Origin: Paenibacillus brasilensis
GTDB taxonomy: Bacteria > Bacillota > Bacilli > Paenibacillales > Paenibacillaceae
DNA length: 64,000 nt
Assembly (NCBI RefSeq): GCF_009363115.1
Contig: NZ_CP045298.1
Coordinates: 5,019,501-5,083,500 of the forward strand
Reading direction: 5' to 3'
A program made the translations under genes and the position numbers. Positions 28,390 through 36,824 of the stretch are shown here, piece after piece. Under the pieces are notes generated by a model. It was not told where the DNA came from. It made no database searches and saw only the letters and a list, made by a program, of their open reading frames with translations. Position 1 is the first letter of the stretch; the number at the start of each line of letters is the position of its first letter.

Positions 28390-28938
28390 ATGATGGATAT
28401 ATTTTCAAGTGATTTTATACCATATGATAAAATTGAAGGAAAAACTATAACAAAATATCGTGGTAAAGTTCCGGATGAACTGTTAAATATCTGGGAAAAA
28501 TTTGGAGCTGGTAGTATTAAAAAAGGATATCTAAAATTAATAAACCCAGATGATTTTATTGATGTGTTAAATACTTCCTATTTCAGAAGTGAAATTTCTG
28601 TTCCGATATTTACTACATCGATGTGTGATATTATCACGTTTGAGGAAAATAAATATTTAAGGTTAGTGAAATATAGAAGAGGCAATTTTTCAATAATACC
28701 TACAAGTTTTAATTTGTTTCTTTCTGATTTGTTGGATGAGGCTTTTTGTAACAGACATCTGGACTGGGGTCAATATGAGGGGGCTGTAGAAAAATTAGGC
28801 GTTCCTACATATACTGATGGTTTTGGTTATGTTCCTTTATTGGGCTTGGGCGGCGCGGAAAAAGTGGAAAATCTACAAAAAGTAAGGGTTTTGGAACACA
28901 TCCAATTAATTACTGAAATGATGGGTGCTATTGAGTAA
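28390..28938 (+). CDS. Tdi1-like immunity protein (GAD-like / DUF1851)
   Basis: A 182-residue protein with GGAGG before ATG 28390/28393. The N-terminal VPDELLNIWEKFGAGSIKKG with YLKLINPDDF is a GAD-like domain. The C-terminal LFLSDLLDEAF and YEGAVEKLGVPTYTDGFGYV, PLLGLGGAEKVENLQKVRVL match DUF1851, the T6SS-immunity Tdi1 C-terminal domain. In Agrobacterium the Tdi proteins neutralise Ntox15 DNases, exactly the toxin encoded 16 bases upstream. The gene is intact although the toxin is frameshifted, as expected if protection is still useful. Confidence 0.85.
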   Translation: MMDIFSSDFIPYDKIEGKTITKYRGKVPDELLNIWEKFGAGSIKKGYLKLINPDDFIDVLNTSYFRSEISVPIFTTSMCDIITFEENKYLRLVKYRRGNFSIIPTSFNLFLSDLLDEAFCNRHLDWGQYEGAVEKLGVPTYTDGFGYVPLLGLGGAEKVENLQKVRVLEHIQLITEMMGAIE

Positions 28939-29112
28939 CAACAACAGGATTTATAATTTTGTATTATTTGGACAACCCAGTGCTGAATGAACCCATCATT
29001 CAACCAATAACACATATAACGATGTAATACCCGTATAAAGATTTCGTCATTTTGGTTGTACGTACGAAAAGCTTGAATTTTATACCCTAAATAATGCTAT
29101 TTCGTTACATTG

Positions 29113-29158
29113 AACAGGTCGATTATGGTCAGATACTACCATGATTGACCTGTTTTTT
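29113..29158 (+). terminator. rho-independent terminator between toxin cassettes
   Basis: AACAGGTC-AT-ATGGT pairs with ACCAT-AT-GACCTGTT (29113-29152) with two single mismatches, followed by six T. It closes the Ntox15/Tdi1 cassette. The surrounding 28939-29112 and 29159-29229 contain no gene I recognise. Confidence 0.8.
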
Positions 29159-29229
29159 GTTATGATCGCTTTCTCACAGGATTTTCAAAATGCTGCGCAA
29201 CTGTAGAATACGCCGCCCCGATAGGGAGG

Positions 29230-29481
29230 ATGAAAGGCAAAGCATCTTTTGAGATAGATAGTCCGACCATTAATATTGTCAGGGTGTATCTGAACAATAT
29301 CCGCAATAAATCTGGAAGTTGTAGCGATTGTTATTGTGTAAGCAAGGAATCTGGTGACACAGTATCAGGCACACGTTGGACTGCACAAATAAAAATAGGT
29401 AATAGACAATTAAAAACAGATGGAACTTGGACTAAAAATCAATCCTTAAATGAAGTTCACATTCCAATAGAGGGGAAATAA
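29230..29481 (+). CDS. putative orphan toxin C-terminal fragment with Cys cluster
   Basis: An 83-residue frame. GGGAGG directly abuts ATG 29230, too close to be a good ribosome binding site, so this may be the 3' end of a longer lost gene rather than a true start. It carries GSCSDCYCVSKESGD (three close cysteines) and ends ENQSLNEVHIPIEGK-like, a compact beta-rich tail. A small gene follows after 4 bases, the standard toxin/immunity arrangement. The family is unknown to me; displaced toxin tip is an inference from position. Confidence 0.4.
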   Translation: MKGKASFEIDSPTINIVRVYLNNIRNKSGSCSDCYCVSKESGDTVSGTRWTAQIKIGNRQLKTDGTWTKNQSLNEVHIPIEGK

Positions 29482-29485
29482 AAAA

Positions 29486-29908
29486 ATGAATCTTAAAGAA
29501 ATTGAGAATTTACCTGATGTATTACCAACAGAAACGTTAGCATTGATTTTTCAAAACGTATTGAATGAATTTTATGAAGGGAAAATTGAGGAAAAGGATT
29601 TTTTAATAATTCTTAGCCAATTAACAGATAGACAAGTTATGACCTATGAGTTATTGGAAAGTGAAGTAAGAAATAGTATAGATAAGGTTCTTTACAAGTT
29701 ATGGAATACTGATCCTTATGATGATGTAGATATCATTCTTTCAATCGTTGTAAACCTTGGACTAAAAAATTGCTTTCAAAAAATTAAAGATTCAATAAAT
29801 CAAAATAGGGATATAGATGAATTAATATTAAAAGAAATAATAGAAACAATTGATGAAGTTGGTGAAAATATTTCGAATCCATATCATGGTTTAGAAAGAT
29901 TCAAATAA
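29486..29908 (+). CDS. putative immunity protein (140 aa, helical)
   Basis: ATG 29486 lies 4 bases after the preceding stop, with AGAGGGGAAA upstream. The protein is acidic and all-helical (LPTETLALIFQNVLNEFYEG, EKDFLIILSQLTDRQVM, DDVDIILSIVVNLGL), reminiscent of Imm30-type immunity proteins. Low-GC codon use contrasts with the VgrG genes, as is common for exchangeable toxin/immunity cassettes. Specific family not certain. Confidence 0.5.
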   Translation: MNLKEIENLPDVLPTETLALIFQNVLNEFYEGKIEEKDFLIILSQLTDRQVMTYELLESEVRNSIDKVLYKLWNTDPYDDVDIILSIVVNLGLKNCFQKIKDSINQNRDIDELILKEIIETIDEVGENISNPYHGLERFK

Positions 29909-29948
29909 GCCAAGTAAATGGTATGTCAATAATTTCGAGTAAATTCAA

Positions 29949-31130
29949 GGCTCTACACCAAACATAGTGCTTGAAATTTATGCTTAACTATGCATAGGTC
30001 TAAAATATAGAAAAACATCTGTACATTCCCTAAGATGGTTGTGCTACCAATCCAACTTTAGGGAATGACAGATGCACAATCAGTATATCGATCTTTTGCT
30101 TGATTTGTCAGAATTAAATATATTACAAGTGTTGGAAATAGACGCTCAAACGATTCAGATTGAGGGCACGCCTACAACTCATCAGCAGGATTGCCCGGTT
30201 TGTGGAACTAGCCTTGCTGTGATTGGAAAGGGAAAAACTAGCCACGGAAAATCCGTCATTGTGATGCTTTCGAGAAAACCATTTATATCTTAGCCCCGGC
30301 TATTCGCTTGTTTTGCAACGACTGCCAGTGCGGCTTTGTTTGGCAATATGGTTTTGTAGCTCCAGGTAAACGATATAGCAGCGCATTTGAAAAGCAAGCG
30401 CTCCGTACAGCAACAGTAGTTACCGTCAAACAAAGCTGGAAGAGCTTAGGGCCTATGCCCGTCAGCATCCATTGTTTTTATCCCTTCGCCCGAAAGTGGT
30501 CGTGATGGATTTAGCGCCATATTATTACACCTGGATTGCGGAGTGCTTTCTCACAGCCCTTCGAAATGCAGATCGGTTTCATGTTCATCGCTATGTGGTA
30601 GAGGCCGTTCAAGCGGTCCGAAAAACCGTATCGCAGACGCTGTCTTCCCGAGCAAAAGCGAATCTGAAAGCCAGGCATCGACTGTTCAATACTCAGCAGG
30701 CTTCTTTACCGGCTGAACAGCAGCATGAGCTGAGAGAGATTCTGAAAATCTCGCCCTTACTCCAGCAAGCTTATGAATGGAAGGAAGCATTCGGTGAATG
30801 GTATGACCGCTCTCCAGATGTAAAAACGGCACAAATTCGATTAGAGCACTGGCTTGAGCAAGGGGAACGTTTCCAGCATCCCGCTATTTCGGAGTGTCTG
30901 AAGACCATTCGAAACTGGCGAGAGGAAATCATTAATTACCACCTCTGTCGATGGACCAACGCCGTAGTTGAAGGCAGAAACAACCGAATGAAAGCCTTTC
31001 AACGTAGGCACTATTTTACTCGGAATCGCGAGCATTATGTTTATGGACTTTTAGTAGAATGTAATCAGGCGCGCTATAGTCCTTAACAAAAAGGGCTCGA
31101 TGCCGCAAGCACTGACTTTGGTGTTGAGCC
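29949..31130 (+). mobile_element. ISL3-family element, decayed
   Basis: Inverted repeats: GGCTCTACACCAA then AGTGCTTG (29949-29973), matched on the right by the complement of GGCTCAACACCAA then AGTGCTTG (31106-31130). No direct target repeat is visible. It is inserted downstream of the third toxin/immunity cassette. Its transposase is broken. Confidence 0.8.
30072..31086 (+). pseudogene. ISL3-family transposase, frameshifted with internal loss
   Basis: The N-terminus has the ISL3 zinc finger, split by frameshifts: CPVCGTSLAVIGKGK, then FCNDCQCGFVWQYG. A catalytic part from 30472 follows (VVVMDLAPYY, NADRFHVHRYVVEAVQAVRK, and the C-terminal RWTNAVVEGRNNRMKAFQRR with the Glu). At least two frame changes, near 30290 and 30470, and a short deletion before the catalytic core make it inactive. 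Confidence 0.85.
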
Positions 31131-31215
31131 ATAATATTCGTTCTTAAATAAAGGGGATCCTAAAAGTAGCCGAAAACAATTCTGTGGCTTAATCTTAGAT
31201 GTTTTACAGGATATT

Positions 31216-31236
31216 AAAACCCCGGATTTCTCGGGG
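31216..31236 (-). terminator. terminator of the YqaE/Pmp3 gene
   Basis: On the minus strand CCCCG-AGAAATC-CGGGG (31236 to 31220) is followed by TTTT, just after the stop codon at 31241. Confidence 0.65.
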
Positions 31237-31240
31237 ATTT

Positions 31241-31453
31241 CTAGTATCTAGGGAATTGTCTGGCTTGTTTTACCGCTCTAATAAGTTCCTCGTTTCGAGG
31301 ATCAGCATTATAATTGTTCACTACTACCACTGCATGAATTACTGCAGGAACCCAGCCAATACAGCACAAAATGACATTTAAAAATGCCTGCCAAGGCTTT
31401 CCGCATAGAATGATAGCTAGTGGGGGAATAAAAATAGAAAAGAAGTACTTCAT
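31241..31453 (-). CDS. YqaE/Pmp3 family small membrane protein
   Basis: The 70-residue protein has two hydrophobic segments: IFIPPLAIILCGKP near 7-20 and FLNVILCCIGWVPAVIHAVVVVN near 24-46. The family signature PPLAIILxxG...NxxLxxxGWxPGxxHA is evident (here GWVPAVIHA). Pmp3/YqaE proteins sit in the cytoplasmic membrane and affect membrane potential under salt or cold stress in other organisms. AGGAG before ATG 31453 decides the start. It is monocistronic, with its own terminator; an IS4-type element begins about 45 bases upstream of its start and may have altered its promoter. Confidence 0.85.
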   Translation of the reverse strand: MKYFFSIFIPPLAIILCGKPWQAFLNVILCCIGWVPAVIHAVVVVNNYNADPRNEELIRAVKQARQFPRY

Positions 31454-31497
31454 AATAACACTCCTAATATAATTAAGATAATAATCAATATTATATC

Positions 31498-32744
31498 ACG
31501 CCTGTTGAATAACCAAAATAAGTAACTCAATTCATGAAACAAGAGGTGCACTGAAGAAGAACGCGCTGAATCTGAATCAGCCATTCAACAGGTAAGTTTT
31601 GAAGAAGAAATAGACGAGAAAATCGCGCAAAGGAAAGAACGGCATGTTGGGGCCATGAAGTCTGAGCAGCAACAAATAGCCAATTGAGCAGGACATAGAC
31701 GATTAGAGCACAGAATAATTGCCCATAGACCGCATTTTCAGTCGTACCAAACAGCGTTGGGATATTCAAATGTTGCTTGATCCAACGAAAGAAGACTTCA
31801 ATCTGCCATCGAGCCTTATAGATCTGTGCGATTTGTTCTGCGGTCACCTGCATTAAATCGGTAACCACCCGAATTTCCCGACCTTCAAAATCCCGAAACA
31901 TCACCACACGATGACGTTGTGTGGAACGACACGGAGGGGTTCCCAACTGGCAAGTGATATCCCGAATGACGGATGAATCTGGCTTCGTAAGGCGACGTAG
32001 CGCATGAGGCTTTTCCAAATGGACGTTATCGCGAAGCCGAATGACAAACGATTGTCCATGGGTTTTGAAGTGATCCAGACGCTCCAGTTTCCCATAAGCA
32101 CGATCCATCACCAAAATGTAGTCCGGTTGAGCCAACGCTTCACTCATGGGGCCATCATGCTTGGAGCCCAGCGTTTCGACCACCTGAAGGGGTTGCCCAT
32201 TTTCTGCTCGTAAAGCGACATGAAGTTTAATACCTGCACGCTCCCCGTGATAAGGAGCCCAAGGCAAACGCGTTTTTCCCACCGTCATCGTGGTTGAATC
32301 GATGAGTAATAATTCTTTGGGGAAAGTCAGTTTCCGACGTGCTTCCCGGTTACATTTGCAAACAAGTAGATGGAAAAGTTCCTTAAATACGGAAAACGGG
32401 ACTTCGGCGGCTTTGGTTGAAAAGCGTGAGTAGTGGACGACAGGCAAGCCACAGAGAGCCGCATAATCTACGCTGGATCGATAGCTACCCCATTGTTCCA
32501 ACGCAGCCATGCACCAGTATTGGAGTAAATGGTACACCGTAAACTTGCGGGCTTTGTCTTCATAACCTATTAACTTCACAACCCTTTGAACTTCTTCAGG
32601 AGTCAGCAGGGATTGAAGGATAGATGTAATCGTGATAGAATTTTTCATGAGATCGTCTTCTTTCGGATTCGTTTGGATGGTACCAACGATTCTACAGAAA
32701 AGACGATCTTTTTTCTACCATTTTGTGGTTATTCAACAGGCGTG
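31498..32744 (-). mobile_element. complete IS4-family element
   Basis: Terminal inverted repeats CACGCCTGTTGAATAACCA (31498-31516) and its complement (32726-32744) bound a single uninterrupted transposase gene. The flanks are AT-rich (ATAT on both sides), but no clean target duplication can be read. Confidence 0.85.
31527..32648 (-). CDS. IS4-family transposase (373 aa, intact)
   Basis: DDE transposase with LLLIDSTTMTVGK (first Asp), YILVMDRAYGKLERLDHF (second Asp) and the YREK-like C-terminal motif YKARWQIEVFFRWIKQHLNI (Glu). The N-terminal region TPEEVQRVVKLIGYEDKARK is typical of the IS4 group. Length and motifs are complete, with no internal stop, so the element is probably mobile. ATG 32648 is the first in-frame start and lies just inside the right inverted repeat. 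Confidence 0.9.
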   Translation of the reverse strand: MKNSITITSILQSLLTPEEVQRVVKLIGYEDKARKFTVYHLLQYWCMAALEQWGSYRSSVDYAALCGLPVVHYSRFSTKAAEVPFSVFKELFHLLVCKCNREARRKLTFPKELLLIDSTTMTVGKTRLPWAPYHGERAGIKLHVALRAENGQPLQVVETLGSKHDGPMSEALAQPDYILVMDRAYGKLERLDHFKTHGQSFVIRLRDNVHLEKPHALRRLTKPDSSVIRDITCQLGTPPCRSTQRHRVVMFRDFEGREIRVVTDLMQVTAEQIAQIYKARWQIEVFFRWIKQHLNIPTLFGTTENAVYGQLFCALIVYVLLNWLFVAAQTSWPQHAVLSFARFSRLFLLQNLPVEWLIQIQRVLLQCTSCFMN

Positions 32745-32776
32745 ATATTTTAATTAAATAAGTCATATTTGTTAAT

Positions 32777-32809
32777 AAAAACCCGATGAGTAAGTATCAT
32801 CGGGTTTTT
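32777..32809. terminator. bidirectional terminator
   Basis: AAAAACCCGATGA (32777-32789) pairs perfectly with TCATCGGGTTTTT (32797-32809) around a 7-base loop. It closes the long minus-strand lipid operon about 90 bases after the PAP2 gene. Confidence 0.9.
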
Positions 32810-32901
32810 AATTCTTGTTGTTTTTCTTACTTTGGAAGGACTCGCGTAGCTGACCATCGAATGAATTTTAACGATATTTGCAATTACCTAGACCTTTCAT
32901 A

Positions 32902-33537
32902 TCAGCGTCTTTCCTGATATCGCTGATAAAACCAAATTGAAATGGCCAGCCAACTTCCACTAGCTAAGAGTCCCCCAAGAACATCACTCGGATAGTGAAC
33001 TCCCAAATAAATTCGACTAACCCCAATCATAAGGATCATCGCTGAACTACATACAATCAATATGCCTCGCCCCGTGGATGTTGAAATATGCCGCCACAGT
33101 AAAAAAGCAATCACTCCATACAAACTAAAAGCGGCCATAGAATGTCCACTGGGAAAACTAAACCCATTTGCATTAACAATACGGTGTAGAGTTGGTCTTG
33201 CACGATGAAAAACGAGCTTTAGCGTTCCGTTCAAGAGAGCTGACCCGGTGACGACCCAGATAAATAAGATCAATTCTCTTCGGTGGTGTAGAATTTTATA
33301 CAGAATGAAGAAAATAGCAATCGAAATAACCGCGACCGGTATTCCACTCCCGATGAAAGTAAAGAATTTCATGATGGTCGTCAAAGCTGGTGATTCCAGC
33401 CCTTGAACAAAGGAAATGATCACGTTGTCAAATTGAACTATTTTTTTATCCGATACGAGGAGAGCTATTCCCCCGAACCCAATAGCACACAAAAAGCTTA
33501 TGAATAAAGCGCGAGTAAGCTGCAATTTCAGATTCAT
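32902..33537 (-). CDS. PAP2-family phosphatase (membrane lipid phosphatase)
   Basis: A 211-residue membrane protein with about six segments. All three catalytic motifs are intact: KLVFHRARP, FPSGHS and SRIYLGVHYPSD. PAP2 enzymes dephosphorylate phosphatidate, undecaprenyl-pyrophosphate or phosphatidylglycerophosphate on the outer face of the membrane. As last gene of an ECF-sigma operon with DedA proteins, recycling of undecaprenyl carrier is the most attractive role, but the substrate is inferred. ATG 33537 lies 21 bases after the MFS gene stop. Confidence 0.9.
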   Translation of the reverse strand: MNLKLQLTRALFISFLCAIGFGGIALLVSDKKIVQFDNVIISFVQGLESPALTTIMKFFTFIGSGIPVAVISIAIFFILYKILHHRRELILFIWVVTGSALLNGTLKLVFHRARPTLHRIVNANGFSFPSGHSMAAFSLYGVIAFLLWRHISTSTGRGILIVCSSAMILMIGVSRIYLGVHYPSDVLGGLLASGSWLAISIWFYQRYQERR

Positions 33538-33558
33538 TTACATGGGTCAATCCTTTCC

Positions 33559-34746
33559 TTAAATGCGGAAGACCATCATAAACATGGCAGCTAATACAGC
33601 AATCACACTGCTTGTGCCAAATGCAACTACAGGGCCATATGTCTGCCACAAAAATCCTGCGAGGATACTGGCTGGTAATGCGGCGATGCCGGTCATCGCA
33701 TTGTATGTGCCCATAGCGATACCTCGCTGCCCTTCAGGTACAATGTCGGCAATATAAGCCTTCTGTATACCTTCCGTAAACGCATAATAAAGCCCGTACA
33801 AGATGAACAGTATCCATACCCATGTGACGTTCTTCGCAATGCCAAATCCAAAATAAATGAGAGCAAAGATCACAAATCCCGAGATCAGTACCGGCCGACG
33901 GCCAATGCGATCCGACAGCATGCCTACTGGCATGGAGAAAATACTACTGCTTAAATTAAACGTGAAAAAAGCAAGTGGAATAAGAGCAGGAAGCATTCCC
34001 GCGTCTTGTGCCCGCAAAGCCAGAAACGCATCAGAGAAATTGCCGACCGTAAACAGGGTTGAAATCAAGGAGAACCATACAAACCGACGGTTTAAGTTCC
34101 TAAACCCGATTTGAGGGAGTTTAGCCTGTTTTCCGGTGCCATGTGATTCTTTTTCCTTTAAGAAAAAGAGGATCAAGACAATCGCGATAAGACCTGGGAT
34201 CACGGATAGCCAAAATACAAGGCGATAATTGTTTGTGAATATGGCAAGCACACCAAAAGCCACTAATGGACCTAAAGCAGCTCCTAATGCATCCATAGCG
34301 CGGCGAAACCCAAATGCCTTCCCGCGTTCTTCTTTTGTCGTGGAATCGGCGACTAAGGCATCACGCGGCGACGTACGAATCCCTTTTCCGAAACGGTCGG
34401 AAAATCGAATCAGAAGCACCTGTCCCCAAGAGGCGCTTAACGCAAAGAAGGGTTTTGTTAAATTAGACAACCCATAACCAATTAACATCAAAAGCTTATA
34501 TTTGCGGGTGCGGTCGGTAATCCATCCGGAGAATAATTTTAATATGCTCGCGGTGCTTTCGGCTATTCCTTCAATGATGCCAATCGATTCAACCTGAACA
34601 TGCAGGACTGAAGTTAGGTATAGCGGCAAAACAGGTACGATCATGTTGCTGGAAAGATCGGTAAATAAACTCACAAGACCAAGAACCACGATGACCGGAT
34701 TCATGGCGAAAAGCCTTCTTTTTTTCGGTTTGGACACTGGTTCCAC
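33559..34746 (-). CDS. MFS transporter
   Basis: A 395-residue protein with 12 hydrophobic segments. The MFS motif A variants are SGWITDRTRKYKLL after TM2 and VGMLSDRIGRRPVL in the second half. LFTDLSSNMIVPVLPLYLTS starts TM1. GAGGTGAT precedes a GTG start at 34746. It lies between DedA and PAP2 in the same operon, so it could export a lipid-linked or antimicrobial compound, but no motif shows the substrate. The 117-base gap to the DedA gene is the largest in the operon; no terminator is visible there. Confidence 0.85.
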   Translation of the reverse strand: MEPVSKPKKRRLFAMNPVIVVLGLVSLFTDLSSNMIVPVLPLYLTSVLHVQVESIGIIEGIAESTASILKLFSGWITDRTRKYKLLMLIGYGLSNLTKPFFALSASWGQVLLIRFSDRFGKGIRTSPRDALVADSTTKEERGKAFGFRRAMDALGAALGPLVAFGVLAIFTNNYRLVFWLSVIPGLIAIVLILFFLKEKESHGTGKQAKLPQIGFRNLNRRFVWFSLISTLFTVGNFSDAFLALRAQDAGMLPALIPLAFFTFNLSSSIFSMPVGMLSDRIGRRPVLISGFVIFALIYFGFGIAKNVTWVWILFILYGLYYAFTEGIQKAYIADIVPEGQRGIAMGTYNAMTGIAALPASILAGFLWQTYGPVVAFGTSSVIAVLAAMFMMVFRI

Positions 34747-34863
34747 GTCATCACCTCATGTTTTGGGTACGCATTCTCCTTTAATTATAGAGCTTGCCGA
34801 ACTGACTTTGAACCCTTTCTTCAAGTGTATATCCCTTGCACTCCATGGTTTAAACAGCAGCGA

Positions 34864-35472
34864 TTATTTAGCCGTCATCTTCTTAGCTTTGGCCGATCTT
34901 ATGTACCAAAAAGCGAGCCCCGCAACAATTAAAATAACGACCATTATCAAGAGATACCGATGGATCGTCTCGGTCACGATGCGCCAATGCTCGCCTACAT
35001 ATGTGCCTAATGTAATAAATGTAACCACCCAGAGCATGGCTCCGGGCACTGCAAACAAACTAAAACTTCGATAAGACCACTTGCTGATTCCAGCGCTGTA
35101 AGCCGTTAAATGGCGGACCCCCGGAATGAAGTACCCGATCGTGAGCGCGAATTTCCCAAAACGCTTAAACCAAATTTGGGTGTGGTCCAACCTCTCTTTT
35201 GTGATGTGAAGTTTTTGACCGTATTTTTCTAAAAGTGGATACCCGAATTTGTGTCCGACAAAATAACTGACCGACATGCCGATAAAGCTACCCAATACCG
35301 AAACCAACACAGTAGGGATATAATAAAGCCTCCCCTTCGATATTAAGTATCCCGAGAACGTCATTAAAATCTCGTCCGGTACCGGCAACCCTACAATTCC
35401 AAGCACCAAGGCACCGAAGATACCTAAATAGCCATAGTGTGCAATGAACCATAAAAGCTTATGCTGAAACAT
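34864..35472 (-). CDS. DedA-family membrane protein
   Basis: A start at ATG 35472 (AGAGGTGA upstream) gives 202 residues. Re-entrant DedA elements GIVGLPVPDEILMTFSGYL and GYFIPGVRHLTAYSAG are intact. DedA proteins are membrane flippases, some shown to recycle undecaprenyl phosphate (UptA group) and others phosphatidylethanolamine. The gene begins 14 bases after the bactofilin-like gene. A second DedA domain is encoded in the fusion gene at 37403, so the operon has two DedA units. Confidence 0.9.
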   Translation of the reverse strand: MFQHKLLWFIAHYGYLGIFGALVLGIVGLPVPDEILMTFSGYLISKGRLYYIPTVLVSVLGSFIGMSVSYFVGHKFGYPLLEKYGQKLHITKERLDHTQIWFKRFGKFALTIGYFIPGVRHLTAYSAGISKWSYRSFSLFAVPGAMLWVVTFITLGTYVGEHWRIVTETIHRYLLIMVVILIVAGLAFWYIRSAKAKKMTAK

Positions 35473-35486
35473 GAGATATTTCACCT

Positions 35487-36320
35487 CTAGGTTGTGGTTT
35501 TTCTCTTTAGCTTTTCCAATATCCACAAAGTCATGACCCCAGTAGAGAAAATTACGATTCCTAACAAAAGTAGTCCCCCAACAAACGGAACATTCAACAG
35601 GGAAACCAACACAATTGAGCCTGTTAATGCGATACTCCAGTCAGACCGACCCATTGCCACCTGAATTCGTTCTCCAACTAACATACTTAGCACAGCTAAA
35701 CCAAAAACAGATGCCAGACCCACGAATAACATGATGAGCAGCGCAATCGGAATGCCGATAACGGTAATTAACAACAGAACCGATAGAGCAACTAAGATGA
35801 GTGTGCTAAAGAAGCCGATGTAAATGAAATGCCCTGGAGTCCGCCGCGCTCGTTCTACAAAGAGATGAATACGTCCCTTGCTAAGGAAAACGGCTATAAC
35901 AGGTAAGATAACAAGCAGTACGCTTACAGCGAGCTGCAGAAGCCAAGTTCCGATGACTAACCCTCCGCCGATCATCAAACTGTTCAGTGTCGCATGGTCA
36001 AAAGAAAGATTAATGATTTCGTCCCTTATAAATGATCCAGGTTCCTGCAAAACTTGTCCGCCTACCACCACAACAAAACCATTGATTTTAGCGGATGCTT
36101 TCAAATCCAGATCACCATTGAACACGATAACGGAATTTTTCACTGTTCCTAAAATGGTCGCATCGCCACCGACAACGACAACATCATCGGTCGTCTGATT
36201 CACCGGAACGGTGGTATTTTGATGTTCAAATATTCCTTTTGCCATTGCATTTGCAGGTACCCAAAAAAATAATGTCATGATCAAAAGAGCCACATATATC
36301 ATTGAATGGCGTCGTTTCAA
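35487..36320 (-). CDS. bactofilin-like membrane protein of the ECF operon
   Basis: A 277-residue protein. The N-terminal signal peptide (YVALLIMTLFFWVPANAMA) is followed by a short beta-helix of the polymer-forming type: DDVVVVGGDATILGTVKNSV, FNGDLDLKASAKINGFVVVV. Four hydrophobic segments follow (about 115-145, 165-195, 195-220 and 240-265). Similar proteins occur next to ECF sigma/anti-sigma pairs. Its start overlaps the anti-sigma stop (ATGA), so they are coupled. A sensor or scaffold function is inference. Confidence 0.7.
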   Translation of the reverse strand: MKRRHSMIYVALLIMTLFFWVPANAMAKGIFEHQNTTVPVNQTTDDVVVVGGDATILGTVKNSVIVFNGDLDLKASAKINGFVVVVGGQVLQEPGSFIRDEIINLSFDHATLNSLMIGGGLVIGTWLLQLAVSVLLVILPVIAVFLSKGRIHLFVERARRTPGHFIYIGFFSTLILVALSVLLLITVIGIPIALLIMLFVGLASVFGLAVLSMLVGERIQVAMGRSDWSIALTGSIVLVSLLNVPFVGGLLLLGIVIFSTGVMTLWILEKLKRKTTT

Positions 36321-36823
36321 ATTTGATTCCTCCTGAACTGATTTTGTTTGAGTAGAAGTGTTAGTGAAAATCCTGAACCAATCATAAGCATCAGCGAGAA
36401 TCCAATTAAACCTGCTGTCAAATAGGGGTCAGAAGCGAGCAGGCTGCCAACTGCAAACATCAAATTCATGAAGACTTTCCATCCAACGGAAGCTAATTTG
36501 AATGTGAACGAACCTACTAATGTAAAAACGATCACAAAGATCAGCAGCGAAATTAACAATGGCACGAAAATCCAGTAGCGCTCCCTTGAAGGATTGGAAG
36601 GGACCGGGTTTCGGATCGCTTGAAGCACCGTTTCTTCGACCGTTTCCGGCGCTTCGATCGAACGGAACGTTTGTAAAACATCATTCTTTAACATCATAAA
36701 ATCGTTAAAGATGGCAAAACACTCCGGGCAATTGTATAAATGCTCTTCTACCTGTTGTCGTTCATGCTTAGTCAATTCGTTATCCATATAAGCGGAGATA
36801 AGGTCTACAATGTGATCAGACAT
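36317..36823 (-). CDS. zinc-finger anti-sigma factor
   Basis: A 168-residue membrane protein with an N-terminal ZAS domain: HIVDLISAYMDNELTKHERQ then VEEHLYNCPECFAIF, giving HxxxCxxC. A cytosolic linker is followed by membrane segments near 88-110, 118-140 and 142-160. It should sequester the sigma factor encoded 1 base upstream and release it on an envelope signal. The three-segment membrane part is larger than in simple RsiW-type anti-sigmas, so signal input may be direct. Confidence 0.85.
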   Translation of the reverse strand: MSDHIVDLISAYMDNELTKHERQQVEEHLYNCPECFAIFNDFMMLKNDVLQTFRSIEAPETVEETVLQAIRNPVPSNPSRERYWIFVPLLISLLIFVIVFTLVGSFTFKLASVGWKVFMNLMFAVGSLLASDPYLTAGLIGFSLMLMIGSGFSLTLLLKQNQFRRNQI

Positions 36824-36824
36824 G

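Noticed and set aside
31199-31381. Plus-strand frame opposite the YqaE/Pmp3 gene
   Set aside because: The minus-strand protein has the clear two-helix family signature, a ribosome binding site and a terminator.
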